Positions 40,284 through 52,266 of a DNA stretch of 64,000 nucleotides are shown here, piece after piece. The stretch covers positions 1-64,000 of the forward strand of contig NZ_JAWQFO010000012.1 of assembly GCF_033436665.1 (NCBI RefSeq). Direction: 5' to 3'. Below the pieces are notes generated by a model. That model made no database searches and had not been told where the DNA came from. It worked only from the letters and a program-made list of their open reading frames with translations. The translations under genes and the position numbers were made by a program. The DNA is from JAWQFO01 sp033436665 (lineage in GTDB: Bacteria; Pseudomonadota; Alphaproteobacteria; Rhodobacterales; Rhodobacteraceae). The first letter of the stretch is position 1. Each line of letters begins with the position of its first letter.

Positions 40284-41372
40284 ATGACGCTGCAACTCAA
40301 GGGCGTGTCGAAATCGGTCGGCGGGCAGGTGCATATCCACCCCACCGATCTCGAGCTGCAGAACGGCACGATGAACGTGCTGCTCGGGCCGACGCTGGCG
40401 GGCAAGACCTCGCTGATGCGGTTGATGGCCGGGCTCGACGTGCCGACCACCGGCAGCGTTTTCTGGAACGGCGAGGACGTGACGGGCATGCGCGTGCAGG
40501 ACCGCAAGGTGGCGATGGTCTACCAGCAGTTCATCAACTACCCCTCGATGACGGTCTACGAGAACATCGCCTCGCCGATGAAGCTGATGGGCCAGTCGCG
40601 CGACGAGATCGACCGGGCGGTGCGCGAGACGGCGGAGCTGATGAAACTTAGCCCGATGCTCGACCGCAAGCCGCTGGAGCTTTCGGGCGGACAGCAGCAG
40701 CGCTGCGCGCTGGCACGGGCGCTGGTCAAAAACGCCGGGCTGGTGCTTCTCGACGAGCCGCTGGCCAACCTCGACTACAAGCTGCGCGAGGAACTGCGCG
40801 CTGAGATTCCCCGCATCTTCGAGAAATCCGGCGCGATCTTCGTCTACGCTACGACCGAACCCGAAGAGGCGCTGCTGCTGGGCGGCAACACCGCGACGCT
40901 CTGGGAAGGCCGGGTGACGCAGTTCGGCCCGACGCCGTCGGTCTATCGTAAGCCGGTGAACGCGACCACCGCGCGGGTGTTCTCGGACCCGCCGATGAAC
41001 TTTCTCGAGATCACCAAGCGCGGCGACCGGCTGACCTTCGGGGGCGACCGTTCGGTGCCGGTGCCGGCTTCGATGCAGGGACTCGCGGACGGAGACTATA
41101 CGGCGGGCTTCCGGCCGAACCATCTGGAGCTTCACAGCGACAGCCCCGGCGTGATGAGTTTCGATGCGCGCCTCGGCGTGACCGAGATCACCGGGTCCGA
41201 GACCTTCGTGCATCTCGACTATCACGACGCCCGCTGGGTCGGGCTGGTGCATGGGGTGCAAAGCCTGAAACCGGGACAGACCCTGACGGTCTATCTGGAC
41301 CCCGCCTTCGTCTACCTTTTCAAGCCGGACGGGTCGCTGGTGTCGGCCGCGCCTTATGCGGAGGCCGCCTGA
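40284..41372 (+). CDS. glpS: Glycerol ABC transporter ATPase GlpS
   Basis: A 362-residue ATPase of the carbohydrate (MalK-like) class. Walker A is GPTLAGKTS (about 36-44); the signature LSGGQQQR is perfect; Walker B is LVLLDEPLANLD; a C-terminal TOBE domain follows (about 245-350). The switch region reads YATTEPEEAL, so the usual catalytic His (THDQ) is Thr. GlpT next door has the opposite set of defects, making a heterodimer with one good and one degenerate site. It shares one base with glpT, so the two are co-translated. Confidence 0.93.
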   Translation: MTLQLKGVSKSVGGQVHIHPTDLELQNGTMNVLLGPTLAGKTSLMRLMAGLDVPTTGSVFWNGEDVTGMRVQDRKVAMVYQQFINYPSMTVYENIASPMKLMGQSRDEIDRAVRETAELMKLSPMLDRKPLELSGGQQQRCALARALVKNAGLVLLDEPLANLDYKLREELRAEIPRIFEKSGAIFVYATTEPEEALLLGGNTATLWEGRVTQFGPTPSVYRKPVNATTARVFSDPPMNFLEITKRGDRLTFGGDRSVPVPASMQGLADGDYTAGFRPNHLELHSDSPGVMSFDARLGVTEITGSETFVHLDYHDARWVGLVHGVQSLKPGQTLTVYLDPAFVYLFKPDGSLVSAAPYAEAA

Positions 41373-42456
41373 TGGCCAAGATCACGCTCGACAATCTCGC
41401 GCATTCCTACCTGCCGAACCCCAAGGGCGAAGCTGACTACGCGCTCAAGGAACTCAACCACGACTGGGTCGATGGCGAGGCCTATGCGCTGCTCGGCGCT
41501 TCGGGCTGCGGCAAGACCACGCTTCTCAACATCATCTCTGGCCTGTTGCGGCCGTCGCAGGGCCGGATTCTCTTCGACGATGTCGACGTGACCGACGCAC
41601 CCACGGCCGAGCGCAACATCGCGCAGGTGTTCCAGTTCCCGGTGGTCTACGACACGATGACCGTGCGCGACAATCTCGCCTTTCCATTGCGCAACCGCGG
41701 TGCCGACGCGGGCTATGTCGCCGGCCGCGTGCAGCAAATCGCGCAGATGATCGGCATGGAGGCCGAGCTTGACCGCAAGGCGCGCGGGCTGACGGCGGAT
41801 GCCAAGCAGAAGATCAGCCTCGGGCGCGGCATGGTGCGCGAGGACGTGAACGCGCTGCTGTTCGACGAACCGCTGACCGTGATCGACCCGCATATGAAGT
41901 GGGAACTCAGGACCCAGCTCAAGCAGCTGCACAACGACTTCGGGCACACGATGATCTACGTGACTCACGACCAGACCGAGGCGCTGACCTTCGCCGACAA
42001 GGTCGTCGTCATGTACGACGGGCGCGTGGTGCAGATCGGGACGCCGCAGGAGCTTTTCGAGCGGCCGGCGCATACTTTCGTGGGATACTTCATCGGCTCG
42101 CCGGGGATGAATGTCTTCGATGCCGAGATCGCGGGCCACGAGGCGCGTGTGGCAGGGGCCACCGTCGAGCTGGGGCGCGGCTACAGTCCGGAAGGCGGCA
42201 AGGTCCAGATCGGCGTGCGCCCCGAATTCATCCGGCTCGGCGACGATCCCAACGGATTGCCGGCCAAGGTCACGCGCGTCGAGGACGTGGGCCGGCACAA
42301 GATCATCCGCCTCGACGTCGCGGGCCAGCCGGTCAACGCCATCGCCGCCGAGGGCGCACGGGTCGAGGCCGACGCCACGCGCATCACCTTCGATCCCAAG
42401 GGCATCAACGTCTATGCAGACGACTGGCGCGTGCGCGCCGAAGGGGAGGCCGCCTG

Positions 42457-42457
<1 letters not shown>
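41372..42457 (+). CDS. glpT: Glycerol ABC transporter ATPase GlpT
   Basis: A 361-residue MalK-like ATPase. Walker A is GASGCGKTT (about 48-56), Walker B ALLFDEPLTVID, and the switch His is intact in YVTHDQTEAL, but the LSGGQ signature is replaced by LTADAKQKISLGRG. Together with GlpS the dimer keeps one fully canonical ATP site (GlpT Walker and His plus GlpS signature). The C-terminal TOBE domain covers about 240-355. The name follows the rhizobial glycerol transporter, not the E. coli GlpT antiporter. Overlaps glpP by one base. Confidence 0.93.
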
Positions 42458-44215
<1,758 letters not shown>

Positions 44216-44216
<1 letters not shown>

Positions 44217-44545
44217 TGAAGCGGCAACTGGCTTCGCTCGCCCTTGTCGCGCTGATGGCCGCACCGGCGAGCGCGCAACAGATCCTTGTGCCGAGCAATC
44301 GGGCGGCGATGGAAACCGGCTGCCTCGTCCAGGGGCTCGATCCCAACGGCGACGGGTTTCTGGCCCTGCGCGCCGGACCGGGCAGCGACCACGCCCAGAT
44401 CGGCAGCCTGCGCAACGGCGACGCGGCCTATCTTGCCGCGCCGCCGGCGGGCCGCTGGCTTTATGTCGAGAACGGCGCAATCGGCGGGCGGGAGGCGAAG
44501 TTCCGCGGCTGGATCTACGACGCCTGGTGCCAGTTCTATCCGTAG
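44216..44545 (+). CDS. Exported SH3-like protein inside the glycerol operon
   Basis: A 109-residue protein with a signal peptide (1-21, ending ASAQ) and a bacterial SH3-like fold: CLVQGLDPNGDGFLALRAGPGSDH (in segments) and GRWLYVENG with two Cys (about 38 and 106) that could pair in the periplasm. The ATG shares one base with the glpQ stop. SH3 domains usually bind peptide or glycan; a role with the glycerol binding protein or cell wall is possible but unproven. It is an addition to the core GlpSTPQ/V set. Confidence 0.8.
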
Positions 44546-44560
44546 GGGAGGAGTTCAGAC

Positions 44561-44833
44561 ATGGCCTGGATGGCATGGACAATACCGACCGCGATTTTCT
44601 TCGCCGTCATCGCGACACTGCTGATCATCTTCACCGTGCTCGCGATCAAGTACCCGGAGACGCCCCGCGTTGGCATCCTCCGAATTGAAACGACCCGTGG
44701 TGACCGCCTGTTCATCACGCTTCTTGGCTCGGCCTTCATCAACCTGATCTGGCTGGGTCTCGAGGTCGCGCCGCAGCCATGGGCGCTGCTGGCCTGCCTT
44801 GTCTACGCCGCGGCGGTGTTCCGCTGGGTCTAG
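44561..44833 (+). CDS. DUF2160 small membrane protein of the glycerol transporter
   Basis: A 90-residue protein with three hydrophobic segments (about 5-27, 49-66, 70-88). It matches the DUF2160 pattern (WMAWTIPTAIFF at the start, IKYPETPRVGIL after the first helix), a family found with glycerol ABC transporters, where it occupies the glpU position between permease and binding-protein genes. GGGGAGGAG precedes the ATG. Function unknown; it may support transporter assembly. Confidence 0.85.
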   Translation: MAWMAWTIPTAIFFAVIATLLIIFTVLAIKYPETPRVGILRIETTRGDRLFITLLGSAFINLIWLGLEVAPQPWALLACLVYAAAVFRWV

Positions 44834-44904
44834 GAAAGGTTCCACCGCGGTCCGGGCTCCGGGCCGCACACCGAAACGATTTCAATATGTCTAGGGAGGA
44901 CAAT

Positions 44905-46629
<1,725 letters not shown>

Positions 46630-46643
46630 GCCTCTGAAGACCC

Positions 46644-46670
46644 GGGCCGGGGCGGCGGACGCCCCGGCCC
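46644..46670 (+). terminator. Hairpin between glpV and glpK
   Basis: GGGCCGGGGC (46644-46653) and GCCCCGGCCC (46661-46670) form a perfect 10-bp stem, loop GGCGGAC. Without a T-run it may act as a partial terminator or mRNA stabiliser. Confidence 0.6.
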
Positions 46671-46714
46671 ATTGCCGTTCACCGGCACCATTTTCGCACC
46701 ATTCGGGGGATGCC

Positions 46715-48202
46715 ATGACCCATATCCTCGCCATCGACCAGGGCACCACGTCGTCGCGCGCCATCGTCTTCGACGCCGAGATGACGATCGTCGCGTCCGC
46801 CCAGCAGGAGTTTCCCCAGCACTACCCCGACAGCGGCTGGGTCGAACACGATCCGCAGGATCTGTGGCAGACCACGCTCGACAGCTGCCGCAAGGCCATC
46901 GAGAAGGCCGGGATAGACGCCGCCGACATCGCAGGGATCGGCATCACCAACCAGCGCGAGACCACCGTGGTCTGGGACGCAAAGACCGGCGAGGCGGTGC
47001 ATCGCGCCATTGTCTGGCAGGACCGGCGCACGGCCGAGTACTGCCGCGAGTTGCGCGAGGCCGATCACGAGGAGATGTTCACCGAGCGCACCGGCCTGCT
47101 GATCGATCCCTACTTCTCCGGCACCAAGCTGAAGTGGATCCTCGATGAAGTCGAGGGCGCGCGGGAACGTGCGGCGAGAGGCGAGCTGTTGTTCGGGACC
47201 GTCGACAGCTTCCTGATCTGGAAGCTCACGGGCGGCAAGGCGCATGTCACCGACGCCACCAACGCCTGCCGGACGTTGCTGTACGACATCCACAAGGGCC
47301 GCTGGAGCACGACCATCTGCAAGCTTTTCGACATTCCGATGGAGATGCTCCCCGAAGTGAAGGACTGCGCTGCCGATTTCGGCACCACCGACCAGGACCT
47401 TCTGGGGGCGGAGATCCCGATCCTCGGCGTCGCGGGCGACCAGCAGGCTGCGACTCTGGGTCAGGCCTGCTTCGAGCCGGGGATGCTGAAATCGACTTAC
47501 GGCACGGGCTGTTTCGCGCTGCTCAACACCGGCGAGACGGCGGTGCGCTCGAAGAACCGCCTGCTGACGACCATCGCGTATCAGTTCGACGGCACACCGA
47601 CCTACGCGCTCGAAGGCTCGATCTTCGTCGCCGGTGCGGTCGTGCAATGGCTGCGCGACGGGCTGAAGGTGATCAAGACGGCCCCGGAAACTCAAGGCCT
47701 CGCCGAAAGTGCGGACCCCGCGCAAAACGTGATCCTCGTGCCGGCCTTCGTGGGGCTCGGTGCGCCCTACTGGAACGCCGAGTGCCGGGGCGCACTTTAC
47801 GGGCTCACGCGCAATTCCGGCCCGGCCGAGTTCGCCAAGGCGGCACTGGAGAGCGTCGGCTACCAGACCCGCGACCTGCTCGAGGCGATGCATGCCGACT
47901 GGACCTCGGGCGACGCCGATCCGACGTTGCGGGTCGACGGCGGGATGAGCGCCAGCGACTGGGCGATGCAGTTCCTCGCCGACATCCTCGGCGCGCCCGT
48001 CGATCGGCCGAAGGTGCTCGAGACCACGGCTCTGGGTGTCGCCTGGCTGGCCGGACAGCGGGCGGGGCTTTACCCGGACATGGCGGGCTTTGCCGAAACC
48101 TGGGCCCTAGACCGGACCTTCGAGCCGCATTCCGACGAGACTGTCCGGGACCGCAAGTACGAGGCCTGGAAACGCGCCGTGGAAGCGACGATGAGCGTCT
48201 GA
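46715..48202 (+). CDS. glpK: Glycerol kinase
   Basis: A 495-residue FGGY-family kinase converting glycerol and ATP to glycerol-3-phosphate. LAIDQGTTSSRAIVFD at about 4-19 is the phosphate motif; GIGITNQRETTVVWD (about 75-89) carries glycerol-binding Arg-Glu; GLGAPYWNAECRGALYGLTR (about 348-367) and DGGMSASDWAMQFLADI are family signatures. Its product induces GlpR release and feeds GlpD. It follows the glpV hairpin by 45 bp; the next gene begins 3 bp after its stop. Confidence 0.96.
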   Translation: MTHILAIDQGTTSSRAIVFDAEMTIVASAQQEFPQHYPDSGWVEHDPQDLWQTTLDSCRKAIEKAGIDAADIAGIGITNQRETTVVWDAKTGEAVHRAIVWQDRRTAEYCRELREADHEEMFTERTGLLIDPYFSGTKLKWILDEVEGARERAARGELLFGTVDSFLIWKLTGGKAHVTDATNACRTLLYDIHKGRWSTTICKLFDIPMEMLPEVKDCAADFGTTDQDLLGAEIPILGVAGDQQAATLGQACFEPGMLKSTYGTGCFALLNTGETAVRSKNRLLTTIAYQFDGTPTYALEGSIFVAGAVVQWLRDGLKVIKTAPETQGLAESADPAQNVILVPAFVGLGAPYWNAECRGALYGLTRNSGPAEFAKAALESVGYQTRDLLEAMHADWTSGDADPTLRVDGGMSASDWAMQFLADILGAPVDRPKVLETTALGVAWLAGQRAGLYPDMAGFAETWALDRTFEPHSDETVRDRKYEAWKRAVEATMSV

Positions 48203-48205
48203 CCG

Positions 48206-49357
48206 GTGCCGCTGCCGTCCTTCGGGTTCTCGACCGCGGGCCGGATCCTCTTCGGCCGGGGCCAGGCCGAAGAGGCGGCCGGCATCGCGGCGGGACATGG
48301 GCGGCGCGTCCTGCTGGTGCGTGGAAGGTCGGTGCCCTGGGTCGACCGGCTGGAGGATCAGCTTGACGCGGCAGGCTGCAGCGTGATCCGCGTGGCGGCG
48401 CGTGGCGAACCGACCGTGGAACAAGTCGAGGCGGCGGTGGACCGGGCGCGGGCGGAAGGGTGCGATGTAGTCGTTGCCGTCGGTGGCGGCACGGTCATCG
48501 ACCTCGGAAAAGCCGTCGCCGCCATCGCCCCGGGGCGTGGCGCGCTGATGGATCATCTCGAGACCGTTGGCGGCGGCAGGCCGCTCGAGGCGGCACCGCT
48601 GCCCTTCGTCGCACTGCCGACCACGGCCGGCACCGGTTCGGAGGTGACCCGCAATGCCGTGATCGGCGTGCCCGAGGCCCGGCGCAAGGTCAGCCTTCGT
48701 GATGACCGGATGCTGGCGGATGTCGCCATCGTCGATCCCGCGCTCACCGATCACGCGCCGGCCTCGGTCACCTTCGCCTCGGGGCTGGACGCGGTCGTGC
48801 AGGTGATCGAGCCCTACCTGTCGCGCCGGGCCAACCCGCTGACCGACGCACTGTGCCGCGACGCCATCCCGCGCGGGCTGAGGGCGCTGGCACGCCTCGC
48901 CCAGGCCGAAGACGCGACGGCCCGGGATGAAATGGCCTATGTCAGCCTGTGCGGCGGGCTTGCACTTGCCAATGCCGGTCTCGGAGCGGTGCACGGTCTC
49001 GCGGGCGTGATCGGCGGGCGCCACGACGCGCCGCATGGCGTGATTTGCGGACGATTGCTGGGTCCCGTGCTGTCCGCGAACCGCGGTGCGGTCGCGAATA
49101 CCGGCGGTGATCTGGCCCGCTTCGACGCTGTAGAGCGCTGGATCGCGACGGAACTTGCCTTGCCTTCGCAAAGCGGTGCCGCGGACCTTGCGGATTGGCT
49201 TGACGCGCGTGGACTACCGCGCCTCGCCCAATGGGTTCCGCAGGAAGCAGACCTCGATGCCGTGGCGACAGACGCGGCCTCGGCATCGTCGATGGCCGCG
49301 AATCCCGTTGCACTTTCGCCACCGGCGCTGATCCGCGCAATCCGGGCAGCCCTTTAG
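48206..49357 (+). CDS. Iron-type alcohol dehydrogenase, possibly glycerol-related
   Basis: A 383-residue group III alcohol dehydrogenase fold. The NAD-binding GGGTVIDLGKAVA (about 93-105), TTAGTGSE (about 138-145) and the metal segments GLDAVVQVIEP and VHGLAGVIGGRHDAPHG are visible. In the metal site D-x3-H the His is Gln (DAVVQ), as in maleylacetate reductase-like members, so metal use may differ. GTG start 3 bp after glpK, so it belongs to the glycerol operon and may handle glycerol, dihydroxyacetone or a related polyol; maleylacetate reductase is the other reading of the sequence. Confidence 0.85.
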   Translation: MPLPSFGFSTAGRILFGRGQAEEAAGIAAGHGRRVLLVRGRSVPWVDRLEDQLDAAGCSVIRVAARGEPTVEQVEAAVDRARAEGCDVVVAVGGGTVIDLGKAVAAIAPGRGALMDHLETVGGGRPLEAAPLPFVALPTTAGTGSEVTRNAVIGVPEARRKVSLRDDRMLADVAIVDPALTDHAPASVTFASGLDAVVQVIEPYLSRRANPLTDALCRDAIPRGLRALARLAQAEDATARDEMAYVSLCGGLALANAGLGAVHGLAGVIGGRHDAPHGVICGRLLGPVLSANRGAVANTGGDLARFDAVERWIATELALPSQSGAADLADWLDARGLPRLAQWVPQEADLDAVATDAASASSMAANPVALSPPALIRAIRAAL

Positions 49358-49560
49358 CGGGAACTTGCCGACCGGAAACCGATCGACCCGACGCCGACCT
49401 TCACAGCGCCAATGTTTTAGGGCGTTTCGCGGCAGGAAACATTTATGCATCGACGCAAGATATCGTGCGTCAGTCATCTGCATGATTTCTCGGAAGCGTG
49501 GTATTATTCGCCTGCAAGTAGATTTTTATTGCATGTCGCCGCGCGACGAGGAGCTTTTTG

Positions 49561-50103
49561 ATGGCCGCGATTGCACGATCCACCCCGAACCGCCCCGAAC
49601 TCAGTAGTCCAGACCATATCCGACTTATCGGGGTCGCGTTCCTGTCTTTGGGCCTCTCCTCGCTTCTGATGCCTTTCGTGACGGGATTGCCCGTCGAACG
49701 GCTCCTGACGTTGCTGCTGATCCTCTGGGGCTCGGGCGGCGTGATGGTCGCCTACACGGCGCGGCAGAATGTCTACCGCATGGTGTTTCTTGGCCTTGCG
49801 GTGTTCGGGGTCGCTGCCGGTTTCTACTACGCGATTTCCGGGACCGGTCAGACCGGAAATGTCGCCCTCTTCCTCGCCACGGTCTTTGCAGGGCAGGGCG
49901 CCGGGGCGCTTCTGCTGGGCCTGCGACTGCGCCGCAGCGCGCCGGCCTGGGGTTGGCTGGCCTGGTGCGGCGGCTTCTCAATAGTGCTGGCTGTGCTGCT
50001 TTTGTCGGTCTGGCCGGTGGCCTCGGCCGTGTTCTTCGGCGGTCTGGTCGCCGCGAACTTCGTGTCGACCGGTATCGCGCTGATCGGGCTGGCGCGTCGC
50101 TGA
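49561..50103 (+). CDS. HdeD/DUF308-like membrane protein
   Basis: A 180-residue protein with six hydrophobic segments arranged as paired helices, the HdeD (DUF308) pattern. RLIGVAFLSLGLSSLLMPF at the start and LLTLLLILWGSGGVMVAY form the first pairs. HdeD helps enteric bacteria at high cell density in acid; other members are undefined. Start at ATG 49561 after GAGGAGC; an extra upstream TTG is not needed. It is a single gene, convergent with the protease gene, with two hairpins between. Confidence 0.75.
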   Translation: MAAIARSTPNRPELSSPDHIRLIGVAFLSLGLSSLLMPFVTGLPVERLLTLLLILWGSGGVMVAYTARQNVYRMVFLGLAVFGVAAGFYYAISGTGQTGNVALFLATVFAGQGAGALLLGLRLRRSAPAWGWLAWCGGFSIVLAVLLLSVWPVASAVFFGGLVAANFVSTGIALIGLARR

Positions 50104-50161
50104 TCGGGCGGACGGCACATTAAAGATGCGCCACCCGCCCGGAGGGAGTTCTGGAGTAAGT

Positions 50162-50256
50162 CATGCTCCGAAGCCTCCCCAAACCTCGGAGCATGCCGCC
50201 ACGCGCCCTGCGGGGCGGGGCTGACCCCGGCGCCGGGGGATCAGCACCGGGGGTTT
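50162..50256. terminator. Two hairpins between convergent genes
   Basis: CATGCTCCGA (50162-50171) and TCGGAGCATG (50186-50195) make a perfect 10-bp stem. A second GC-rich element CTGACCCCGG...CCGGGGGATCAG (50221-50244) is followed by GGGGGTTTT. Together they probably end transcription from both sides. Confidence 0.6.
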
Positions 50257-50278
50257 TCGCGGTGTCAGGAGATCCGCG

Positions 50279-51394
50279 TCAGGCGTCGTTGCGGGGCAGG
50301 GTGCCGACGGTCACGTCCATCGTTATCTCCTCGCCCTTGCGCAGTAGCACGACCTTGGCCGCGGTCTCGGGCCGAGTGTCGGCGACGGCCCGGGTGAGGT
50401 CACGCAGTTCCGTGATCTCGGTGCCGTCGAAGGACAGGATGATGTCGCCATCCTCCAGCCCCACCTTCGCCGCCGGACTGTCGGCGGACACGCCCTGCAC
50501 CACCGCGCCTTTCGGCTGATCGTAGCCCAGAACCGAGGCGACTTCGTCGGTCATCGGCCGGATCGAGACGCCGAGCCAGCCGCGTTCGACGCTGCCGTCG
50601 TCCTGCAGGTCGGCAACGATGGTCTGCACCATGTCCGCCGGAACCGCGAAGCCGATACCGACCGATCCGCCCATCGGAGAGATGATCGCCGTGTTCACGC
50701 CGACGACCCTGCCGTCGTTGTCGAAAAGCGGCCCGCCCGAGTTGCCGCGGTTGATCGCGGCGTCGGTCTGGATGAAGTCATCGTAGGGGCCCGCGTTGAT
50801 GTTGCGCGACAGCGCCGAGACGATTCCCGAGGTCACGGTGCCGCCGAGCCCGAAGGGATTGCCCACGGCCATCACCTCGTCACCGACGCGCAGCGCGCCG
50901 GAATCGCCGAAGGTGACCGCCGGCAGGTCGACATCGGCCTCAATCTTCAGAAGGGCGACATCGGTCATTGGATCGCTGCCCAGGACCTCGGCCTCGAAGC
51001 TGCGGCCGTCCGACAGCTTGACGGTCACGACCTGGGCCCCGTCCACGACATGCGCGTTGGTGACGATCTGGCCGTCTTCGGAGATGATGAATCCCGACCC
51101 GACGCCCTGCCGTTCGCGCCCCTCGCCCGGTTGCGGGAACATGTCGCGGAACTGGCGCTTGAACGCCTCGGGCATGTTGTCGGGCATCCGGCCTTCGAAG
51201 TTCGCCGGCGCGGTTTTGGTCGTCACCTCGATGAAGACGACGCTGGGCGAGACCTGCTCGACCAGATCGGCATAGCCGCCCTCGGGAACCGCCAGCGCGG
51301 TCGAGGGTGCGATCGCAACGAGGCCGGTCGAGGCCAGCGCGGCGGCCGTAGCCATCGAGGCGGCGACGCGTTTTGAGGTGTGCAAAATGTGCAT
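50279..51394 (-). CDS. HtrA/DegP-family periplasmic serine protease
   Basis: A 371-residue protease/chaperone with a signal peptide (about 1-35). The catalytic triad is clear: His115 in VTNAHVV, Asp145 in DPMTDVALLKI and Ser219 in RGNSGGPL. One PDZ domain follows (about 270-365, GWLGVSIRPM and KGAVVQGVSADSPAAKVGLEDGD in segments), so it is a DegS-length, single-PDZ member, unlike DegP with two. The N-terminus looks cleavable rather than a membrane anchor. It is divergent from a two-component system with 200 bp between and a shared palindrome, pointing to an envelope-stress unit. Confidence 0.92.
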   Translation of the reverse strand: MHILHTSKRVAASMATAAALASTGLVAIAPSTALAVPEGGYADLVEQVSPSVVFIEVTTKTAPANFEGRMPDNMPEAFKRQFRDMFPQPGEGRERQGVGSGFIISEDGQIVTNAHVVDGAQVVTVKLSDGRSFEAEVLGSDPMTDVALLKIEADVDLPAVTFGDSGALRVGDEVMAVGNPFGLGGTVTSGIVSALSRNINAGPYDDFIQTDAAINRGNSGGPLFDNDGRVVGVNTAIISPMGGSVGIGFAVPADMVQTIVADLQDDGSVERGWLGVSIRPMTDEVASVLGYDQPKGAVVQGVSADSPAAKVGLEDGDIILSFDGTEITELRDLTRAVADTRPETAAKVVLLRKGEEITMDVTVGTLPRNDA

Positions 51395-51466
51395 GAATAC
51401 GCTCCTTGCATTCGTTGATGGCAGACAAGGTGGCGCGCCGGGCTTACAGGCGCGTTCGCGGGGCTA

Positions 51467-51478
51467 TACAAATTTGTA
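51467..51478. promoter_or_regulatory. Palindrome TACAAATTTGTA in the divergent promoter region
   Basis: A perfect 12-bp palindrome, AT-rich in a GC-rich genome, 73 bp before the protease start and 117 bp before the regulator start. It could be the binding site of the adjacent OmpR-type regulator, coordinating both directions, or part of a promoter. Confidence 0.4.
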
Positions 51479-51594
51479 ATGCGCGTGCGGCTGACCGGGC
51501 CCCGTTGGGCGGTTAAATTCCGAGCGGCGCAAGTTATCTTGGGTCCGGATCGGCCGATGCGTCGGGCGCTGCGCCGGGATGTGAGGAAAAGACG

Positions 51595-52266
51595 ATGAAA
51601 TTGCTCGTCGTGGAGGATGATGCCACCACCGGGGCCTATATCGCGCGCGGGTTGCGCGAGGAGGGCCAGACGGTCGACCTTGTAGAGGACGGCCGCGAGG
51701 CGCTGTTCCAGGCGACAGAGGGCAATTATGACGTCATGATCGTCGACCGCATGCTGCCTGGCCTCGACGGTCTGACGCTGGTCAAGACGCTGCGCGGGGC
51801 GGGCAACCAGACCCCGGTGCTTTTCCTGACCTCTCTCGGCAGCGTCGACGACCGGATCGGCGGGCTAAACGCCGGCGGCGACGACTACCTCGTCAAGCCC
51901 TTCGCCTTCGGAGAGCTCTCGGCGCGGGTTGCGGCACTGGCGCGACGGCCGCAGGCGATGGAGCAGGAGACGGTGTTGCACTGCGGGCCGCTCGAGATGA
52001 ACCTGATCACCCGCAAGGTCACGCGCGACGGGCGCGAGATCGACCTTCTGCCACGCGAGTTCGCGCTGCTTGAACACCTTATGCGCCGCAAGGGACGGGT
52101 GCAGACCCGGACCATGCTGCTCGAGGCCGTTTGGGACATCAGTTTCGACCCGATGACCAACGTGGTCGAGACCCACGTTTCGCGATTGCGCGCCAAGGTC
52201 GACAAGCCCTTCGACAGCGACCTGATCCAGACCGTGCGCGGCGCCGGCTACAAGATCGAGGGATGA
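51595..52266 (+). CDS. OmpR-family response regulator of an envelope-stress type pair
   Basis: A 223-residue regulator. Receiver (1 to about 115): acidic VVEDDA, phosphoacceptor Asp51 in MIVDRMLPG, Thr in LFLTSLG and Lys in YLVKPFA. Winged-helix domain (about 125-222): LLPREFALLEHLMRRKG and VETHVSRLRAKVD with IQTVRGAGYKI. Closest to the CusR/PmrA/TctD-like branch. It overlaps the kinase gene by 4 nt, is divergent from an HtrA protease and may control it. Confidence 0.92.
   Translation: MKLLVVEDDATTGAYIARGLREEGQTVDLVEDGREALFQATEGNYDVMIVDRMLPGLDGLTLVKTLRGAGNQTPVLFLTSLGSVDDRIGGLNAGGDDYLVKPFAFGELSARVAALARRPQAMEQETVLHCGPLEMNLITRKVTRDGREIDLLPREFALLEHLMRRKGRVQTRTMLLEAVWDISFDPMTNVVETHVSRLRAKVDKPFDSDLIQTVRGAGYKIEG

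Noticed and set aside
49365..49607. Plus-strand ORF before the HdeD-like gene
   Set aside because: It overlaps the promoter region and the start of the HdeD-like gene in another frame and has no coding features.
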